This document shows positions 1-12,148 of a stretch of 64,000 bases of DNA, piece by piece. The notes below the pieces were generated by a model, which saw only the letters and a program-made list of their open reading frames with translations, did no database searches and was not told the DNA's origin. Position numbers and translations under genes: made by a program. Origin of the DNA: Polyodon spathula (Eukaryota > Chordata > Actinopteri > Acipenseriformes > Polyodontidae); contig NC_054538.1 of NCBI RefSeq assembly GCF_017654505.1, positions 66,402,678-66,466,677 of the forward strand, written 5' to 3'. Position 1 is the stretch's first letter. Every line of letters begins with the position of its first letter.

Positions 1-452
1 CTTGGATTATTTTGTGCTGGAAGAAGCAGCAGTTTGCATCAACTCCAGTGAACAAAAGCGCAAGACTGTGAAACCCATTGTTTACTTGGAGGAAACACTG
101 CAGTGTTCTACAGCGCCCTAACACCCATGTGTAAGAATCTGCCGGAATAGAAAGTCAGGGTATAGAGCTGGAGATGTAACTCGGGTTCAGACGTCATTGC
201 TCTGTGTGGTATTTGAAAATAGTTATAATATTCAATTCAATCAACTGCTAGAGAAAGTTAATTAGCAATGCTACTCCATAACCTGGCAAGACCAATCCTT
301 ACTTAACTTGTGAGAGCTGACAAAATAAGAATCTAGTAGGTATGGCTGCAGATTGGCTTCATTTATGTGTAAACATGTACTGTATCTAAATATTACATGT
401 TTTTATTCATGCCTTTTTTTAAAGGGATTGATATAATATCAGTTAATCACAC
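1..452. other. Unassigned AT-rich DNA
   Basis: I see no gene, repeat family or RNA in this stretch. Reading frames are short and unsupported. Confidence 0.5.
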
Positions 453-1172
453 TGTGGAAGGGTGGTGGGTAATTCAGGAGACAGACAGGTGAGCTTGAAA
501 ACACTGCACAGGTGCCCAGTTTTATTTTGACGCAATGATTTCTTTTGGCCCGCAGAGGGCGCTGTTGGTCCGTGGTCTGCTTACCAACTATGGTAAACAG
601 AACCATGGGAATACCAAATAATGGTAAAACAGTTCAGGGTGCAAACGCACTCGTAGGTGCTTCAAACAATAATTCAAGAATAGAAGGCAAAAAGAAAAAG
701 GGAAAATAAAACAGTAACAAAACTACAAAGAAAAGGTGCTGCACTTTGCAGTGATATCCCGGTCGCCGCTGCCCGTGCGACCCGGATCACCAACCTACGC
801 TGCCGGCTAACTAGCCTGCTCTGATATACTATTCAGGGGTCTGCCCAAGGGTTCCCCGCCCTCACTGTCTCGTTTTGAAACTCTATTTCTTTCTCTCTGA
901 CATGGTTCCCGGTCGTGGACCAGCGCTTCCGCACTCTCGGCGCGTTTAAAAGGGCAAGCCTGAGGAAACAACAGAGCGTTAACTTATAGGGCTAACAATC
1001 TCCCCAAGACCCGCCTCTCAGTCATTCAGAGAGGGGGAAAGTCCACACATCCACTTTCCCACCTCCCCGTGTCACTGCCATGACTCACAGGCGGTTGTTG
1101 GACGACTGCCGCCCTCTTCCTGCAGCACCGTGAACACGCCAGCAGAGTCAGCACAGATCTCCCCCTGCTACA
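453..1172 (-). mobile_element. Putative solo LTR or LTR-like repeat
   Basis: The left edge begins TGTGGAAGGG and the right edge ends in CCCTGCTACA, which read as imperfect inverted termini of TG...CA type. The flanks CACAC and CACAT match at 4 of 5 positions, as a worn 5-bp target duplication would. On the minus strand an AATAAA signal lies near the left end, where the polyadenylation site of an LTR is expected. The interior is GC-richer than its surroundings. No coding capacity was seen. A different, non-LTR repeat is possible. Confidence 0.4.
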
Positions 1173-1200
1173 CACATATACATACATACACACTCACACA

Positions 1201-1253
1201 CTGTAATCTGTAAGTCGCCTTGGATAAAGGTGACTGCTAAATAAACACATAAT
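1201..1253 (+). repeat. L2/SINE-type 3' tail
   Basis: The phrase GTAAGTCGCCTTGGATAAAG followed by CTGCTAAATAAA is the conserved 3' tail shared by many fish L2 LINEs and the SINEs they mobilise. Only the tail is recognisable. The upstream head was not found, so this is a 5'-truncated copy. Confidence 0.5.
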
Positions 1254-1640
1254 ATGACTGTTACTGTAACAGTTTATCACGAGAAATAAAGAGCAGGAAG
1301 GATCAAGAGTACTGAGACAGATGAGCAGAGATAATGAGAAGACACTTCCAGGACGAAAGCAGCTCTGATGCCAGGCAACAGCAGGAAATGTCTACTCAAG
1401 GAGGTTTAATGTTGCCGTCCTCACCTACCAGTGTTGGATCCGTGGCTGTTTCATTATTTTGACTACTAAAGCAATCCAACCATGCCCTTGAAAAGAACTA
1501 TTCTGTGGTGAAGCCCCAAACTGCAAGCCTGTGAGCCAGTGTTGAGATTCCATGCTGCTCTTTATGACAGCAGGTCCCACACTGGGTGCTCATCACTGGG
1601 CTTCTGAGCGGGCCAGTACAACAAATATTATTGAGATATT
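1254..1640. other. Unassigned DNA
   Basis: No gene or clear repeat seen. Confidence 0.45.
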
Positions 1641-1844
1641 GCGCTCCCTCATGCATCATGTACTATTATGTATTATGCACTTTCCACTGTATTTAGTGTA
1701 CTATTTCATGTATTATGCTACTATCATTTATTATGTACTTATCACTGTATTTAATGCATTATGCATTGTTTTTTTTACTGTATATAATGTATTATGCATT
1801 TCTCTGTATTTGAAGTATTATGGATTTTCTTGTTGTCACTGGAT
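1641..1844 (+). repeat. Degenerate AT-rich internal repeats
   Basis: Variants of a phrase like CTGTATTTAATGTATTATGC recur four to five times with irregular spacing. The 99-residue frame crossing this stretch is rich in Tyr, Ile and Leu because of the repeats and is not a credible protein. It abuts the SINE/LINE-type tail that follows, so it may be the variable body of that element. Confidence 0.4.
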
Positions 1845-1905
1845 ATTGTAAAGCGCTTTGTGATGGTGGTCCACTATGAAAGGCGATATGCCCGAGCGAG
1901 AGCAA
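1845..1905 (+). repeat. Fish LINE/SINE 3' tail
   Basis: The phrase TGTAAAGCGCTTTGTGATGG followed by a diverged GAAAGGCGATAT is a common 3' end of fish retroposons. It normally runs straight into an ATT-rich tail, and a (TTA)n tract begins about 50 bp further on. Confidence 0.5.
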
Positions 1906-1954
1906 TATTTTTGTAAGATTTTTTAATTTAGATGTAAGCTCCACCTTAAAACTG

Positions 1955-1955
<1 letters not shown>

Positions 1956-2009
<54 letters not shown>
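1956..2009 (+). repeat. (TTA)n microsatellite
   Basis: About 18 uninterrupted TTA units. It probably grew from the A/T-rich tail of the retroposon just upstream. Confidence 0.9.
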
Positions 2010-2011
<2 letters not shown>

Positions 2012-2074
2012 AAGATGTTTTTTAAACAATATTACTATTATTGTTATTATTTAGGACTTATATCTCACCCAAGT

Positions 2075-2604
2075 CATTTTAAAAAAATATATTTTTTTGG
2101 TAGTTGCCAATTAACTTCACCTTGTTTTTCTGCCAATCTGAAATGTCCAATTGTATTTAGGCTCAGCCCACCGCTACCACCCTGCGCTGACTCAGGAGTG
2201 GCAAAGACGAATACACACTGTCCTCCAAAGCGTGTGCTATCAGCAGACCCCTTCTTTTCACTCTGCAGGCCCGCCATGCAGGCCAATGACAAAGGCGTGC
2301 AGCCACCACAGAGCTAGAGCATCGGAGGACAACGCAGCTCTGGGAAGCTTACAGACAAACCCGCAGGTGGCCGGACAGTCTACAGGAGTTGCTGGTGTAC
2401 AGTGAGCCGAGGACACCCTGGCCGACCTAAGACATCCTCCACCTTGGGGGACACACAGCCTCTTGCGCGCTGCCCCCTGGGGGCTCCCATCCACAGTTGA
2501 CAGTGGAATAGCCTGGACTTGATCCAGTGATGTCCAGGCTATAGGGTGCATCCTGCACTCCACACGGAGTGCCTTTACCATATGTGCCATTCAGGAGCCC
2601 CCCC
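2075..2604 (-). mobile_element. tRNA-derived SINE-like repeat, copy 1
   Basis: Read on the minus strand from about 2604, the element opens with GGGCTCCTGAATGGCACAT. A region like a tRNA A box follows, then a diverged B box (GGATCAAGTCC) about 70 bp later. These are the internal RNA polymerase III promoter elements of a tRNA-derived SINE. The long body ends in an A/T-rich segment near 2075. A second copy at 24375-24706 (also minus) shares the head and much of the body, with a better-kept B box. Several short frames here are by-products of the repeat. The tRNA of origin cannot be named with confidence. Confidence 0.65.
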
Positions 2605-4740
2605 TCAAGTTGGTTTTTTTTGGTCGCAAAGGCCCATAAACTTGTACACAAGTAAAATGATCTCACTGCGATTCACATTTTCACAGAAGCAGTGATCCTT
2701 CTGAGAAAAGGTCCTATTCGTAGGCTGTTGCACTTGGGCATGACTGGCTGTAAACTGACACAAGAAGAAGAGCTAATGAAACAGTTCTCCTGATTTGTGA
2801 CATCCTTTGTGTGGTCTTTGCATGCCTGCTTATTTTATTGGGGTTTATTGGGGTCGGCCCTCACACTGTGTGTGCTAGCAGCGTGAGAGATCCATCAATT
2901 CCTATGAACAGCTGACAACACTTTAAATTAGACTGCCAAAGTTTTCAGTGAAGACTGGGCAACTGAGATGTTTCACACTCTGTAACAAGCTTGCATTTCC
3001 ACCTTACTCAACCATTCTTATCAGCTGTCACCACATCAGAATGAACAATAGGAAAAATAGAACATAAGCAAGGTAATTTTTTCTTTGAAGCAAATTTATT
3101 ATGGAACAGACTAAGCAGACTTTATAAGGTAGGTCTTGTCCAAAATATTTAAATGGATTATTTCTTTTTCAAATCCGTTGGATACATTTGAATATTATAA
3201 TGAAACTTGAATAGTTTTCTTTTATTATTGCTACTGTTGGAGTAAAAAACAATATTAGGTGTCAATAACAGAGTAGTTTGGGAATGCACAGTTAATACAT
3301 AATAGGCAGGTTCCAGACTGCTGTACAGTAGGCAGTAAGTGTGTTCCAAACATCTTTCCTCATAGCTGATATAAACATGCTTGGATTTCTTAAGTTCTCA
3401 GAAGGCCTCTGAGATAGAGATTCATATGTGCCTGATTAGAACTGACCGAGAGATGCTTTCTCTTTATTGGAGCCGATCATCAGAACAGCTTGACTGCACA
3501 TAGAGTGTTTTTGGAGAGGCAGTGGTGGAACTCCTTTGATCTCTTCTTGTATCAGCAGTGATGCTTTGCTATCAGACCCAATCTTACTGCATTATTGTAC
3601 ACACAGAGGAACGGAGACACTTTACACTGAGCAATATTGATCCTCAAAACAAATAAATGACCATACAAAATTCTGGGATCACCTAGGCACTGTGCTTTAC
3701 ATTGTGGGACTTTTAAATTCCAAGCCATGGAAGAACTGTTTGAGGATACCATGAATAATAGCTGGAGTGATTGGGTCTTTGTCAAACGTGTCTGAAGAAC
3801 TGAAAAGCAGCAATAATGGCAGTATCATACTTCTCTAAAGCAGAGGTATATCTACTGCTCTTGAGTTCCTGCACTGTTAATGTGGTGTGTCAGTTAGTAC
3901 TGTGGTCTGGCAGTGAATGTAGAAAGCAGGAGTGTGTTATAATACTTCGAAAAGAATAATCTCTCTTTAAAAGGTCCATGCCTTCGACTTGGAGTACATG
4001 GTTTGAACCTTAACACAATCACTTAAACCACTCCAATCTCAGCTACCCAGCACTTTCATTGTCCTGCACCTTAATAATGAAAACTAGCCTAGCACTCCAT
4101 TCCCCGCTCTTGAGCTCTGCATTAATAGTCTTTATTTGTAGTTTTTATTATTGTTTTTCTTTAACAGAAAGAAAGTACACTGTTGTCTCTGGTAGTGCTA
4201 GTTAATTATGTTTTTTTCCAAGTAAAGCAGCAGTACTTTTAGTTTGGTACCCCTGGCTACTGAGTTAAATGCATATTCCTGAGAGAAAATCCATTGATTG
4301 ACAGGTCCTTATCATGCTTTGAAAGATGACCCCTTGTTTTGGCGCTGCCACAGGTGTGCATGTGTGGATATGTGGGGGAGGGGGTGGGGGGGGGTTGGAT
4401 GTAGCAGTGGCAGCAAAGTCACACTTCTGGCATTTCCATACACAATACCAATGTCTTATTTTCACTTAAGCCACTGCGCTCCTCCACTCCTTATACAATA
4501 ACTGACACTGCTGTTGTGGCCCCTGCGAGGCACTGTTAGGAATTTTCAGTGTAGGAGGATGTGGGGGGCAGTGCAGGAATGCTGCTCAGGAACATCCCAA
4601 AGCAATGTACAGAAAAACAAAATCATAATGGATATTTCAACCCCTGGTAACAATGGAACAAATGGCAATGGCTTGTAATGCTCTGAGAAAAAAATGCTTT
4701 GAGAATATAGCCCATTGAGAGAGAATTGTAATCAAAGCAT
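2605..4740. other. Unassigned DNA
   Basis: No exon, transposon core or RNA gene recognised. A G-rich stretch lies at about 4374-4397. Short frames in this stretch have no recognisable domain. Confidence 0.45.
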
Positions 4741-4796
4741 TTATATATATATATACGTATTTATTATATATAATATATATATCTATCATATATCGA
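4741..4796. repeat. AT-rich simple repeat
   Basis: Imperfect (TA)n tract broken by short TTATTA and ATCTATC segments. Confidence 0.8.
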
Positions 4797-4799
4797 TAG

Positions 4800-5480
4800 C
4801 TATTTTTGGTGGGCGGGTAGGTGCACACGAAGAAAACAGGCAGTAGTTTCCAAAACAAAGCAAGTCTTTATTCCAGTATTCTATACAGCTGGCTCTTATA
4901 TTGCAATGTCCAAAAGAAAATAAACAGTTCAAACAAGGTTTCAAACAAAAAACCAAATCACCAAAGCAAAATTGCTGATGTAAACCAACCGGACCAATAA
5001 CCCCGTCCAGTTGGTGAATAGGTAATTCCACCTGGGTTTTAGGTTTCTTCTTTAGGAACCCTTCTCCTACCCTTATTCCGCAGTCCAGTCCCTTTGCGAA
5101 TCTCAGCAGCGGACAGGCCGTTCCTCATAGCCCCTGCAGAGAACAGGGAATTGCAGATGCAAAAGACCACCACGTTATCCCGTTCCGATCTTATTGTAGA
5201 TAGTCCTCAGAAGTTCTCAGGCAGGCAAACCAAACAAACAACCCAACAGACTAGCGGCACATGCTCCCTTTTACCAGCCAGGCATTTGGCCGTTACAGGC
5301 TACAGGTGTGGGCCAATTAAGGCCAATGATAGTCTAACAATAGTCAAACCCTAATTGCCTACCTAACCACACCTGCAGCCTGTCGGTCCGTTAACTCCTT
5401 GACATCATGGCAGGCATGTATGCTGCCCACAGGTCCATCTGATCATTTCTGGCAACCTCTGTGGGCTCACACCAAACCTG
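4800..5480 (-). repeat. Possible LTR-derived repeat
   Basis: On the minus strand an AATAAA lies near 4870, close to the left edge, with moderately GC-rich sequence upstream. This is the arrangement seen in the other minus-strand LTRs of this window. I could not define termini or a target duplication, so this is only a suggestion. Confidence 0.25.
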
Positions 5481-5700
5481 CCATGAATGACTCCTGGTGG
5501 TAAACTTGTGAGCTGGCTCACAATATATATATATACACAACAAAGAAAAATGGCAGACAACAGAAAATGAATTACAAAATATACCACAAAACAAAGATGC
5601 AAACACTAAAATTGTCATAAAAACTTTGCTTTCAGTGTTTTATGACTTCCTAAAATTCAGTAGTGAGTAGCCAAAGTGAAAAAGTCAGATCAACAGTTCT

Positions 5701-6200
5701 ATGCAAAAAGCATTTCCAGAAAGTGTCCGAGAGCCGGTGACAGTGGACCTGAATGGGTTGACGGCGCGATTGGAGTGCAGACCTGGTGGCTGTAGCTGCA
5801 TGCTCAGGTGTGAGACATCAGGGACATCAGGGCACTCTGTCCAGCGATGGGCCTGTTCTCCTCAATGCTCACACCAGGGAGATCAGTGGACAGGTGCTTC
5901 AGGCTACTGGTGCTTCTCTAGTAGCAGTAAATCTGGTTCTGTCAGCAGCGTCTCTTGCTCCAGTAACAGCAACTCTCTGTTTCTGGCATGAGATGAAGGT
6001 GCTGGTATAGCCAGTCCTCCAAAACTTGAATTATCCCACACAGGTGCAGCTGCCTCAGCTCGGCTTACTCATGCACAGAGAAAGCTAAAAAAAGTTCATC
6101 AGCATCTCCAGCTCCAAGGATGTATGGAACCTGCTGTGGGTCAAGCCACTCTTCATTAAATTTTTTCTTTCAGTTCTGTGCCGGGTCTATAGGTGCGCAA
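5701..6200 (-). pseudogene. Decayed 5' internal region of an LTR retroelement
   Basis: This stretch lies directly downstream, on the minus strand, of a primer-binding-site-like sequence (6201-6217) and an LTR-like end. It would therefore be the 5' leader and start of gag of that element. Minus-strand frames are broken by several stops, and no nucleocapsid or protease motif is visible. The assignment rests on position alone. The rest of the element is missing or unrecognised. Confidence 0.4.
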
Positions 6201-6217
6201 CCCCACTTCTGGTACCA
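6201..6217 (-). other. tRNA-Leu-type primer-binding site
   Basis: On the minus strand the sequence reads TGGTACCAGAAGTGGGG, two bases after an LTR-like CA end. It is complementary at 16 of 17 positions to the 3' end of vertebrate tRNA-Leu(UAA), as I recall that tRNA. In an LTR retroelement this is where the tRNA primer anneals for minus-strand DNA synthesis. Confidence 0.5.
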
Positions 6218-6219
6218 TA

Positions 6220-6587
6220 TGTGAAGATGTGTTGTTTGTAATAATCAAACCAAACCAAAATTAACGAAGTGAAAATGTTGTATCTTGTGTTCATTTACAA
6301 ACAATAGAAGATAAACAAAACAAACTCTTAGCACTTTTTCCTCTCTCTAGCAATAGGGCAAGCTAAGCTTGTTCCTTTGTAAAAATCAAATAGCCATAAG
6401 CCATTTACCGGAATACCTTTGTTTTTATTGAATCGCTTTCCTAACAAATGCTTTACACAGAGTTCTCCTCCACGCTACTCTCCTCTTCTTAAAAACACTC
6501 AGCGACACAACCTACAGCAAACATTCATCCTTTCTTATCTTTAAGAGGGTATCATTCACTTCCCTCCTGACCACATTCCACACATCA
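6220..6587 (-). mobile_element. LTR (probable 5' LTR, minus strand)
   Basis: The left edge is TGTGAAGATGTGTTG, which on the minus strand is an LTR ending in CTTCACA next to a primer-binding site. An AATAAA on the minus strand lies near 6427. The right edge is uncertain and merges with an ATT microsatellite at about 6587. No partner LTR was found, so the element is truncated or rearranged. Confidence 0.45.
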
Positions 6588-6629
<42 letters not shown>

Positions 6630-6647
6630 GTGTGTGTGTGTGTGTGT
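6588..6647 (+). repeat. (ATT)n then (TG)n microsatellite
   Basis: About 14 ATT units followed by about 9 TG units. Confidence 0.9.
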
Positions 6648-7577
6648 TTGGTCAACACTGAAATATGAAGACACTGAAATGTATGTCCCTGCAGTGATTA
6701 TCCAGTACCCCCTCCTTATATTAAACTAGGCCAGCCATTGTTCTGTTACACAATCCCTACACTTGGCTACAAGTGTACCAATTTAAACAGCCAATGAGGT
6801 CGAACTTCAGACTTAAATGTAGATGCATGTTCTTAGCAGAAACCTATTTTCTGCACTCTAGTTGTACCTTGAAGAAGTAAACACTCATTAAGAACTTCTT
6901 GTATATACAGGTGAATGTATGGCCCTTTATTGGATCCAAATGCAGATGGATATGTTATTATTATATAAACCAGATCAAATGCAGAGCTGAGTTTTGCATA
7001 AACTCACACCATACATGTTGAAGTTTTTTTGTTTTTTTTGGCTTGGCAATTCTCCTCATGATTTACTTTCACTATGAAATCCTTTCATTTAACAGCAGTG
7101 TTTAATGAGACATTAAATTAGACTTTTTCCCCTTAAACACACTAATTATTGCAATACAATGAGTCGACACCTAATTAGTGTTTTATTTTTTCCAAACATA
7201 TTTGTAAATACCAAAGGGTAATTTTTAAAGGCATGTACAGTACGCACAAGGCAATGAAGAAATGAAACTGCCTATTTGAACCTGGAACAGTGGGAAGCAT
7301 GCTTGTTTTAAACAGACACAAACCAAATAGCAAAAAACCCTTATATGAAAACAGCTTGCGCTGCTGCTTATAAGTGTGTCCAATGTATTTATAGACTTTA
7401 AACGAGAGAGCATTTAAGACGTTGAAGATTGACTGAGCTGAGTACAGGGGCATGGTTGCAATGGGTCTGGGGAAACAGAAGAAGGAGCAAAGTTGAGATC
7501 ACAGACAGAGGTGAAATACTATTTAAACAAACTAACATTGAAATCCAATCCAACCCAACTACATTGTTCTACCGTGA
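6648..7577. other. Unassigned DNA
   Basis: No gene or transposon feature recognised. Confidence 0.45.
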
Positions 7578-7585
7578 ATCTATAG

Positions 7586-7785
7586 CAGGGGTGTCCAATC
7601 CTGGTCTGGAGGGCTAGTGTCACTCATTGTTTTTGTTCCAACTGTACCCTAAATTAACTAATTGGACCACTTAAACTTCTAGTAAGTACTTAATTGGTCC
7701 AATTAAGTTATTTAGGGTACAGTTGGAATAAAAACCAGGAGGCACACCAGCCCTCCAGGACCAGGATCAGAATTGGACACCCCTG
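7586..7785. mobile_element. Palindromic hAT-type MITE
   Basis: The element starts CAGGGGTGTCCAATCCTGG and ends with the near-perfect inverse ACCAGGATCAGAATTGGACACCCCTG cut to about 200 bp in all. The complementary arms run inward well past 60 bp. CAGGGGTG-type ends are typical of hAT transposons. The flanking octamers ATCTATAG and CTCTATAA match at 6 of 8 positions, consistent with a worn 8-bp hAT target duplication. It encodes nothing and would have been moved by a transposase supplied in trans. Confidence 0.75.
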
Positions 7786-8043
7786 CTCTATAATATTATT
7801 TTCTACATGGGAACAACTATGAAAATCCCAACATTTTATATCGTCTCTCCATAAGGGTTTTTGGTTGTTTTTATATTTTATTAAACAGACAACAACTGCC
7901 TGTAAATATCATTGTTTTAAGAGACTGTATTACTAATAAATTGTGTATTATTTTACAACTGTAGACTAACCTAAATCTCAAACTGAACCTTGTCATTGAC
8001 AGCTGAAACATAAGGTCATAAAGTATTACTATTAAAGACATCA

Positions 8044-9838
8044 CATAAGAACATAAGATTGGTGTTAAACGAGAGGAGGTCATTCAGCCCGTCTTGCTCG
8101 TTTGGTTATTAGTAGCTTATTGATTCCAGAATCTCATCAAACAGCTTCTTGAAGGATCCCAGGGTGTCAGCTTCAACAACATTACTGGAGAGTTGGTTTC
8201 AGACTCCCACAATTTTCTGTGTAAAAAAGTGCCTACTATTTTCTGTTCTGAATGCCCCTTTATCTAATCTCCATTTGTGACCCCCTGGTCCTTGTTTCTT
8301 CTTTCAGGTCGAAAAAGTCCCTTGGGCTGACATTGTCAATACATTTTAGAATTTTGAATGCTTAAATCAGATTGCCACATAGTCTTCTTTGTTAAAGGCT
8401 GAATAGATTAAATTATTTTATCCTGTCTGCATATGACATGCCTTTTAAACCAAGGATAATTCTGGTCGCTCTTCTTTGCACTCTTTCTAGATCAGCAATA
8501 TCCTTTTTGTAACGAGGTGACCAGAACTGAACACAATATTCTAGATGAGGTCTTACTAATGCATTGTACAGTTTTAACATTACTTCCCTTGATTTAAATT
8601 CAACACTTTTCACTATATATCCGAGCATCTTGTTGGCCTTTTTTATAGCTTCCCCACATTGTCTAGATGAAGACATTTCTGAGTCAACATAAACGCTTAG
8701 ATCTTTTTCATAGATTCTTTCTTCAATTTCATCATCTCCCATATGGTATTTATAATGCACATTTTTATTGCCTGCGTGCAGTACCTTTCTTTTTTCTATA
8801 TTAAGTGTCATTTGCTATGTAACTGCCCAGTTATGAATGCTGTCTAGATTATTTTGAATGACATTTGCTGCTGCAACAGTGTTTGCCACTGTTCCTATTT
8901 TTGTGTCTTCTGCAAATTAACAAGTTTGCTTACTATACCATAATCTAAGTCATTAATGTAGATTAGGAAGAGCAGAGGACCTAATACTGATCCATGTGGT
9001 ATTTCACTGGTGAACTCATTCCATTCTGAGGTTTCTCCTTTAATCAGTACTTTCTGTTTTCTACTTGTTAACCACTCCCTAATAATGACATTTTTGAAAA
9101 AATAGCCATCGTTTTTCTGTGGATGTTTTCTCTACTTTACTCCAATATACTTCTGTTAGTCTCTGTTCGTTCCTTCATAATTTGCCTTTTTAAAATTGTA
9201 AATCATAGCCTTAGTCTTTACTTTTGGAGTTTTAAAAAGCACTTCAAATGAGACCATGATGTGACTTGAGTTTGCCAATGGTTCTCTGACCTCTGTTTTA
9301 GTTAATCTGTCTTCGGTATTTAAAAAGACTAAATCAAGGCATGCCTTTCCTCTAGTCGGTGCATTGACAAATTGCGTTAGGAAGCAGTCATTTGTCATTT
9401 TTACCATTCAATTTCAGCTGTTGTGCTCCCCACTGTGTTTTCCCATTTTATATGTGGGAAGTTAAAATCTCCCATTAGTATGGCTTCTCCTTTACTACAC
9501 GCATTCTTACCTGAGTTGTTGCCCTTATTTTGATGTAGTCTTCCTTCTGTTTTTTTTAAATTATTTCTCTCCCCTTCCTTTCTAGTTTAAATGCTTCTGA
9601 ACCTCCTTGAGGATCCTTTGTCCGAATAGATTGGTTCCCTTTTTATTTAAGTGAAGTCCATCCTGCCTATATAGATAGTCCTTGTTGTAGAATGTGGTCC
9701 AATGTTCAAGGAAGGTGAAGCCTTTCTGTGTGTACCATGATTTCAGTTGCATTTAGATTATTTATTTCCAGCTTTCCATATGGTCCTTTGCAAGGTGCCG
9801 GAAGTAACCCAGAAAATACCACCATTTTGGTCTTGACG
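8044..9838 (-). mobile_element. CR1 LINE copy with internal deletions
   Basis: This minus-strand copy aligns with the fuller CR1 element at 37109-40482. It keeps the 3' tail, the C-terminal part of the reverse transcriptase (an open frame of 132 residues ending at 8413), part of the endonuclease (83-residue frame at 9156-9407) and a piece of the esterase-type ORF1. About 1 kb is missing at position 9093 (RT core and endonuclease-RT linker) and about 390 bp at position 9508. The usual RT motif GVPQGSVLGP is degraded to a variant reading IPHGSVLGP near 8990. Stops and indels are scattered throughout, so it is dead. Confidence 0.85.
8413..8811 (-). pseudogene. CR1 reverse transcriptase C-terminal fragment
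   Basis: 132 residues corresponding to the thumb and post-RT region of CR1 ORF2. Recognisable phrases include KVLHAGNKN, SSRQCGEAIKKANKMLGYI and LERVQRRATRII. It matches the intact-frame copy at 37195-38931 nearly residue for residue, with scattered changes, for example IEERIYEKDLSVYVDSEMS. It is an exon-less LINE remnant, not a host gene. Confidence 0.8.
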
Positions 9839-10125
9839 ATTACAGGGATGGACAGGTGTGGCCATTCCCCAATTAGATAATTGATGCTAATTGGGGAGTG
9901 TACACATGTGTATAAGGAAGGAGAAACCCTACCTGTACGTGTAGTGAAGGCGATTGCTCAGCCTTGCGTTGGCTCGTTTTTTGTTTGATCCTTTTTGGCC
10001 CTTGTGACAGTTTTCTGTTTGTTTTGTTGATTAAATGCTCACTCCAATGCTTAAACGGCAGCTTCCTTGTCTCTGAGTTTCTTTCCTGCCGATAACACCT
10101 GGGGCCACAGCGCTGTCCTGTCACA
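9839..10125 (+). mobile_element. 5'-truncated LTR fragment
   Basis: The stretch resembles the 3' part of the solo LTR at 63289-63741. Shared features are GTGGCCATTCC-like and TGTACA..ATAAG segments, a T-rich block with an ATTAAATG signal, and the same terminal CCTGTCACA. The 5' end is lost at the junction with the CR1 copy. Confidence 0.5.
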
Positions 10126-12148
10126 GTGAGATAGTGCCCCCTGGAGACTCAGGGCTGCAGGTTTTTTTTTTTAAAAAAGGATCATCGGAACCTTGACGCA
10201 TCTCATCTTGGTGCCTTGCTTGCAGGGAGTTTGGGCAAAAGGTGGTATGCTGCCCCCGCCAAGAGGAAGAGGCGGAACTGCCTGCCCCAAAACAAAAGGA
10301 GAGAAGTGGCCGTTCAGGGCCCTTCTTGATAGATAAATATGACTTTCCTGGTATTAAAATAAATACATTAATCATTATTACCACCTTTTGCCAGCTATTG
10401 TAAAGGAAACCAAAAGCAGACTCCAAAGTAAAGTAAACTTAATTGCTTCAGTTGTTCATATTTGTTCTTTTCATTTAATTTAAGCAATTCTTAACTTTTG
10501 CAGAGGTAATAAACTAGCATTTCTTTTTAAAAGTTATTTTATAACTTTTTGAAGTGTGTTTAAAAAAAAAAACTTGGGAAATTCCTTTGTGGCTGCTGGA
10601 ATGCAATTAATAATTTCAAATGCAGAAGCAAAATCTTTTGTTAATAATTAAAGAGCCAGACACTGCGCAATAAAAGCTATCCAATGTCCCCGGGGAACTG
10701 ATAAAGACTAGTTTGCAAACAAGCTTTTGCAAGCTTGCTGTGTTTTAATGAAATGGCTCTACAATGGGTAACATTGAGTCCCCATGGAGCCAATAAAAAG
10801 CACCTCTGAGCCCCCAAACACAGAACAAAGAAATCAAAGTGCTCATTCCCTGGGTGTATGAAACTAACAGTCACCAGCAGAAATAGTACCCACCACCTCA
10901 GAGAATGGATGTCTAATAGGAATGTGCAGAATACTGGTTACTTGTATTTTCTTTAAAAAGCATTTATCGGCAGGTATTTCAAAAGTAGATAAGCTGGCTC
11001 CTTCATGTTTCCAATTGAGTGCCAATCAATTGCAATTTACTTCTGCATTGAGTATTTTAAAAGCTAATTGGAAGATTATTTTCCTCTCATCTGGGAAGCT
11101 GACATTTTTGTAGTTCTGGCATACCAAGATCATAAACTGACAATGAAAAGTCAACTCACAGCCTTATGGCAGTATGGGAGTAAAAATCTCAGTGTCCTGC
11201 CTGGATGATAAGAAAATAATGTTCCAATTGGCTTTTAAAACACTTGATGCGGAAGTTAAGTTAATTGTCATCGATTGTTTCTCAATTGGAAACGTGAGGC
11301 AGACAGTTTTTTTTGTTTTGTTTTGAAATCAACATGTTATGAACGCATACTGTAGCACCAGATTTTGGAAGAGAAATCACAGTCAAATAGATGACAGCAT
11401 GCTTTATCACTTGTTTAACAACCATAAAATAATGAAAAGTAAACACAGGAAAATACCTAAAATTAGCAGTCTAATACCCAAGCCAGCTGTCAGATGATTC
11501 AAAGAACGATGTACCATCTGGTTGCCTGATGGCGGGTCTTACCAAGAAACAAGGAGCAGTTTCAGGAATTTTCCAGGAAAAACATCTCCTAGTTGTCATT
11601 GTACTTATCATCAAGAAACCAGATGTTAATGTTTACTAACGTAACATTTTGCAGAAGAGAGTAAACAGACTAAGCATGGAGAAGTATGTTTGAACAGTTT
11701 TATTAGGGTGCAGACAGTGAAAAAAATGTTGTGTGTTTGACTGAGTAAATCTGAGCTGCAGAATGTATTCCTAGTAACATCATTTAGAAATACCTGACCT
11801 CGTTCAAACTTACATTTCCATATACTAACGTAGTTATTGTATTTTAGGATTCTATATAAAAGATTGTATGCAGCAATGTTGGGGAGGAACACTACACCAC
11901 ACCCACCAATTATCCAATCTAAAAAAAAAAAACTTCTGTCCCCCAGGCAGATCTGCAAGGAACCCTTACGTGCAAGAACTAGTCATCTCAGGAAGCTCTA
12001 CAGCCTAAGCCATTATAACATTTCTGCATCAATGTAGCTGGAAAAGTGCTGTGCTGTGCTTAAGAGTGGGGATTGGTAGACATTTTCACTTTTCTGTTTG
12101 ACTTGTGAAGGGGGGTGGGGGGCCTCTCCAGTTCCAATTTTAATTATA
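10126..12148. other. Unassigned DNA
   Basis: No gene or transposon structure recognised. Frames up to 110 codons are present but lack any domain signature. Confidence 0.45.

Noticed and set aside
9450..9520. CR1 internal deletion as a spliced intron
   Set aside because: A CAG/GTAAGA donor-like site sits at the edge in the fuller copy, but the deleted copy keeps the GTAAGA. The join is therefore a 3-bp microhomology, not a splice.
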